Assembly: GCF_020297055.1 (NCBI RefSeq)
Contig: NZ_JAIXCQ010000015.1
Location: forward strand, 1-64,000
Reading direction: 5' to 3'
Source: Isoptericola luteus
GTDB lineage: Bacteria; Actinomycetota; Actinomycetes; Actinomycetales; Cellulomonadaceae
Length of the DNA stretch: 64,000 nucleotides
Position 1 is the stretch's first letter. Every line of letters begins with the position of its first letter. The notes beneath the pieces are model-generated. The model was not told where the DNA came from. It did not search any database and worked only from the letters and a program-made list of their open reading frames with translations. Below are positions 61,035 to 64,000 of this stretch, in pieces. A program made the position numbers and the translations under genes.

Positions 61035-62045
61035 TCAGCGGGCGGTGCGTCCGAGCACGCTCGCTGCCTCCTGGCGCGACGTGGTCGGCTCCGCGAGGTG
61101 CGCGAGCGAGTCAGGGATCGGCAGGCCTCGACGGGTCATGGCCTGACCCCACAGCCGCCCGGCGCGGTACGACGACCGCACCAGCGGCCCGGCCATGACG
61201 CCCAGGAACCCCATCTCGGTGGCGGCGTCGGACAGCTCGACGAACTCCTCCGGCCGCACCCAGCGGTCCACGGGGTGGTGGCGCAGGGACGGGCGGAGGT
61301 ACTGGGTGATGGTGACGAGGTCGCACCCGGCGTCGTGCAGGTCCGCGAGCGCGGCCTTGGACTCCTCGATCGTCTCTCCCATGCCCAGGATGAGGTTGGA
61401 CTTGGTCACCAGACCGGCCTCGCGCGCCCGCGTGATCACGGACAGCGACCGGTCGTAGCGGAAGCCGGGACGGATCTGCTTGAAGATGCGCGGCACGGTC
61501 TCGACGTTGTGCGCGAGCACCTCGGGACGCGACTCGTTGACCTGGTCCAGCAGCTCGGGGATCGCGTTGAAGTCCGGGATGAGGAGCTCGACGCCGGTGC
61601 CCGGGTTCAGGGCGTGGATCTGGCGCACCGTCTCGGCGTACAGCCAGGCGCCGCCGTCGGCCAGGTCGTCACGCGCGACGCCCGTGATGGTCGAGTACTT
61701 CAGGCCCATGGTGCGCACGGACTCCGCGACACGACGCGGCTCGTCGGCGTCGAAGTCGGCCGGCTTGCCGGTGTCGATCTGGCAGAAGTCGCAGCGACGC
61801 GTGCACTGGTCGCCGCCGATGAGGAACGTGGCCTCGCGGTCCTCCCAGCACTCGAAGATGTTGGGACAGCCCGCCTCCTCGCAGACCGTGTGCAGGCCCT
61901 CACCCTTGACCAGGCCCTTGAGCTCCCGGTACTCGGGCCCCATCACGGCCTTCGTCTTGATCCACTCGGGCTTCTTCTCGATGGGGGTGGCGGCGTTGCG
62001 GGCCTCGACCCGCAGCATGCGGCGGCCCTCTGGTGCGATCGTCAC
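61035..62045 (-). CDS. lipA: Lipoyl synthase (LipA)
   Basis: Radical-SAM protein of 336 aa that inserts two sulfurs into octanoyl groups on E2 and GcvH. The auxiliary cluster cysteines lie in [12 protein letters not shown] and the radical-SAM CxxxCxxC in [11 protein letters not shown]; the C-terminal RSSYRAG serine is present. GTG 62045 has GGGAG upstream; the longer frame is unconserved. It acts downstream of LipB (partial gene at 63580-64000) and serves the pyruvate dehydrogenase whose E1 is at the other end of the window. Confidence 0.97.
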   Translation of the reverse strand: MTIAPEGRRMLRVEARNAATPIEKKPEWIKTKAVMGPEYRELKGLVKGEGLHTVCEEAGCPNIFECWEDREATFLIGGDQCTRRCDFCQIDTGKPADFDADEPRRVAESVRTMGLKYSTITGVARDDLADGGAWLYAETVRQIHALNPGTGVELLIPDFNAIPELLDQVNESRPEVLAHNVETVPRIFKQIRPGFRYDRSLSVITRAREAGLVTKSNLILGMGETIEESKAALADLHDAGCDLVTITQYLRPSLRHHPVDRWVRPEEFVELSDAATEMGFLGVMAGPLVRSSYRAGRLWGQAMTRRGLPIPDSLAHLAEPTTSRQEAASVLGRTAR

Positions 62046-62133
62046 GGGTGTCTCCCGGTCGTCGTCGAGCAGGTGGGACGCCCGGTCGTGACCGGGCCTG
62101 GGCGGCGCGGTTCCCGCGCCGGACCTGGTCAGA

Positions 62134-63465
62134 CTACGGGAGGGGCGCGGGTGCCCGCCGCTGCGTTCCCAGCCCTCGGACGTGACCTGTGCCACCCCGG
62201 CGGAGCAGGACGCCGACGACGAGGAGGGTGCCCGCCGCGAGGGCGGGGACGGCGAACGCGGCGGGGACGCCGAGGGCGCTGACCTGGCCCGTAACGGCCG
62301 CGCCGATCGCGACGCCCACGACGTTGGCGCTCGCGACGAGCGTCATGGCTGCCGCGGTACGGGCGGCCGGGGCGCGCTCGGAGGCCACGGTGAACACCGT
62401 GACCATGACTGGCCCCACGAACAGTCCCGCGACGGCGAGCCCCGGCGTGACAGCGGCGAGCGAACCCGTCGCGGCCAGCGGTACCAGCACCGCGAAGCAG
62501 ACCGTGAGCCCCGTGGCGAAGCCGACCCATCGGGCCGGCTGGCTCCACCCGGCCGGCAGCGCTACGACGGCCAGCGCCGTGGCCGCCGAGCCCACGCCCA
62601 TGACGGCGTACAGGAGGCCACCCAGGCCGGGCTGGCCGATCGAGCTCGTGAACGCGGTCGTCGCCGTCTGCGTGGCGCCGAACAGGACGCCCATGGCGAG
62701 CATGCCGGCCAGGGGGACGGCCTCGGCACGGGCCAGCGCGAGCAGTCCGGCACCGCCGGCGACGGCGGCCGGCGTCGTCCCGCCCGCGGTCGTCGCGTGC
62801 GCCTCCCCGACCTGGGCAGCGGCCCGCGCCGTCGGGTGCAGCGCGAACGCCGTGCCGCCCGCGGCCAGCAGCGCGGCGGCGAGCAGCATCGCGGCGCCCG
62901 GGGACGCCGTCGTCGCCAGGATGCCCACCAGCGCGGGCCCGAGGACGAAGCCGACCTCGTCCGCGGTGCTCTCGTAGGACATGGCGGCGGACATGGTGCG
63001 CGGCCTGCCCTCGGTCAGGCCGATCCAGCGCACGCGCGCCAGCGGCCCCACCTGGGGGACGCTCGCGCCGGCCAGCGCCGCCGCGAGCAGGACCGGTCCG
63101 GTCGAGGGCGTCGCGCCGCTCGTGCTCGCCGCGACCATGGCGACCAGGGCGAGCGTCGCGATCGGCGTGCAGACCAGGAGCACGACCCGCTGGCCACGCC
63201 GGTCGGCGAGCGACCCCTGGGCGGGGCCGCCCAGGGCCGTGCCCAGCGCGGCTGCGGCGCCGGCGAGGCTGCCCGACGCGACGGAGCCGGTGGCGTCGGT
63301 CACGAGCAGCAGCGTGCCGATCGTCAGCATCGAGAACGGGAGGCGGGCCGCGAAGGCGATGGGCAGGAACCAGCCGCCGGCGAGGCGAGGAAGCGCTCCG
63401 TAGGGGCCGAGCCACGAGGGCTCGGGCGCGGGCGTGCGCGGGGCGCGCGTGGGGGTGTCGGTCAC
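62134..63465 (-). CDS. MFS transporter
   Basis: Membrane protein of 443 aa with about 12 hydrophobic segments and the MFS loop motif [14 protein letters not shown] between helices 2 and 3. Substrate unknown; drug or metabolite efflux is typical of this group. GTG 63465 is the start. It sits between lipA and lipB, which are usually adjacent, so it may be an insertion. Confidence 0.9.
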   Translation of the reverse strand: MTDTPTRAPRTPAPEPSWLGPYGALPRLAGGWFLPIAFAARLPFSMLTIGTLLLVTDATGSVASGSLAGAAAALGTALGGPAQGSLADRRGQRVVLLVCTPIATLALVAMVAASTSGATPSTGPVLLAAALAGASVPQVGPLARVRWIGLTEGRPRTMSAAMSYESTADEVGFVLGPALVGILATTASPGAAMLLAAALLAAGGTAFALHPTARAAAQVGEAHATTAGGTTPAAVAGGAGLLALARAEAVPLAGMLAMGVLFGATQTATTAFTSSIGQPGLGGLLYAVMGVGSAATALAVVALPAGWSQPARWVGFATGLTVCFAVLVPLAATGSLAAVTPGLAVAGLFVGPVMVTVFTVASERAPAARTAAAMTLVASANVVGVAIGAAVTGQVSALGVPAAFAVPALAAGTLLVVGVLLRRGGTGHVRGLGTQRRAPAPLP

Positions 63466-63579
63466 AGGGATCCAGGGATGCGGCGATCGCACGCCGACCC
63501 ACCCGTTCCCGGCGCGCAACGAACCCTGGACGCTCAGGATAGCCCGGAGCCCGGCGCGAGAGGCCGGTGGGGTGCCCGG

Positions 63580-64000
63580 TCAGGCGGTGATGCTGGACAC
63601 GGCGAGCGGCTGGATCCGCAGCGGCGCGAGGGCGGCGGCGAGCGCCTCGACGAGTGGCCCGGCGGCGTCGGCAGGCTCGATCGCCCGTCCGGTCTCGATG
63701 CTCAGGGAGGTGACGTCCGCGTCCGTGATGCCGCACGGGACGATGGCCTCGAAGCGGCTCAGGTCGGGCGAGCAGTTGAGGGCGAGGCCGTGCATGGTCA
63801 CGCCCTTGGCCGTGCGCACGCCGATGGCGCAGACCTTGCGCTCGCGGCGCGTGCCGTCCGTGGCGAGCCAGACGCCGGTGCGCCCCTCCACGCGGATCGT
63901 GGCGAGGCCGTAGCTCGCGCACACCTGCATCACGGCCTCCTCGAGCGCCCGCACGTACGCGACGACGTCCACCGGCTCCGCGAGGCGGACGATCGGGTAC
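63580..64000 (-). CDS. lipB: Octanoyltransferase LipB, 3' part only
   Basis: The last 139 or so residues of LipB, running off the window at 64000. They include [10 protein letters not shown] (catalytic Lys), [15 protein letters not shown] and [15 protein letters not shown] with the catalytic Cys. It transfers octanoyl from ACP to lipoyl domains, the step before LipA. Confidence 0.95.
   Translation of the reverse strand, partial: YPIVRLAEPVDVVAYVRALEEAVMQVCASYGLATIRVEGRTGVWLATDGTRRERKVCAIGVRTAKGVTMHGLALNCSPDLSRFEAIVPCGITDADVTSLSIETGRAIEPADAAGPLVEALAAALAPLRIQPLAVSSITA

Noticed and set aside
1-64000. Other RNA genes, riboswitches or phage structural genes
   Set aside because: Apart from tRNA-Val and rnpB I found no cloverleaf, no recognisable riboswitch core and no phage capsid, tail or integrase gene.

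Overview
High-GC actinobacterial chromosome, most likely from the order Micrococcales and close to Cellulomonas, Cellulosimicrobium or Isoptericola. This is inferred from the very GC-rich codon use, a homodimeric AceE, polyphosphate glucokinase, DUF3052 and DUF4191 proteins, the glnA2-glnE pair and a nearby glnA1 with a GlnR-type operator. No 16S gene is present, so the genus is not fixed.

Layout. 0-4.4 kb: aceE, DUF3052, a one-domain peroxiredoxin and tRNA-Val(TAC). 4.4-18 kb: a stress-type block with two separate SHOCT proteins, two DUF6325 proteins (one fused to a SHOCT domain), a P-type cation ATPase coupled to a CYTH-fold protein, two large MalT-like LuxR regulators, a carboxymuconolactone-decarboxylase-like protein, and a DUF4956/VTC polyphosphate-polymerase pair. 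18-30 kb: housekeeping and accessory metabolism, namely a GNAT, a flavoprotein disulfide reductase, an exonuclease/DNA polymerase, ArsR-SulP, Nif3-zinc ribbon-histidine phosphatase, TfoX, YaaA, FAD monooxygenase/PadR, a tautomerase and RNase P RNA. 30.6-36.3 kb: a patch with a decayed IS3 fragment, a toxin-antitoxin pair, LysR, several NAD(P)-binding proteins, a CPBP protease and a broken duplicate gene. 36.3-40.3 kb: the Pnkp-Hen1 RNA-repair cassette. 40.4-49.5 kb: Ser/Thr kinase, STAS protein, PpgK, PanB, GlnA2 and GlnE. 49.6-50.7 kb: DUF808 membrane protein. 50.7-57.9 kb: an accessory island. 58-64 kb: glnA1, RDD, DUF4191, lipA, an MFS transporter and the 3' part of lipB.

Nitrogen assimilation is split: GlnE sits with GlnA2, which lacks the adenylylation tyrosine, while its likely target GlnA1 lies 8.5 kb away, with the island inserted between. 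Polyphosphate recurs: the VTC-domain protein probably makes it and PpgK spends it on glucose phosphorylation.

The accessory island is the most likely home of an undescribed system. It holds a HTH gene with a truncated nucleotidyltransferase-like partner, an intact IS3-family element, and a compositionally foreign cassette (53.8-57.8 kb) encoding a 954-aa helical protein, a 224-aa partner and up to two small ORFs. Imperfect direct repeats of about 100 bp bracket that cassette; the right copy is the glnA1 terminator. I cannot assign the cassette a function from sequence alone; a defence role is a hypothesis based on context.
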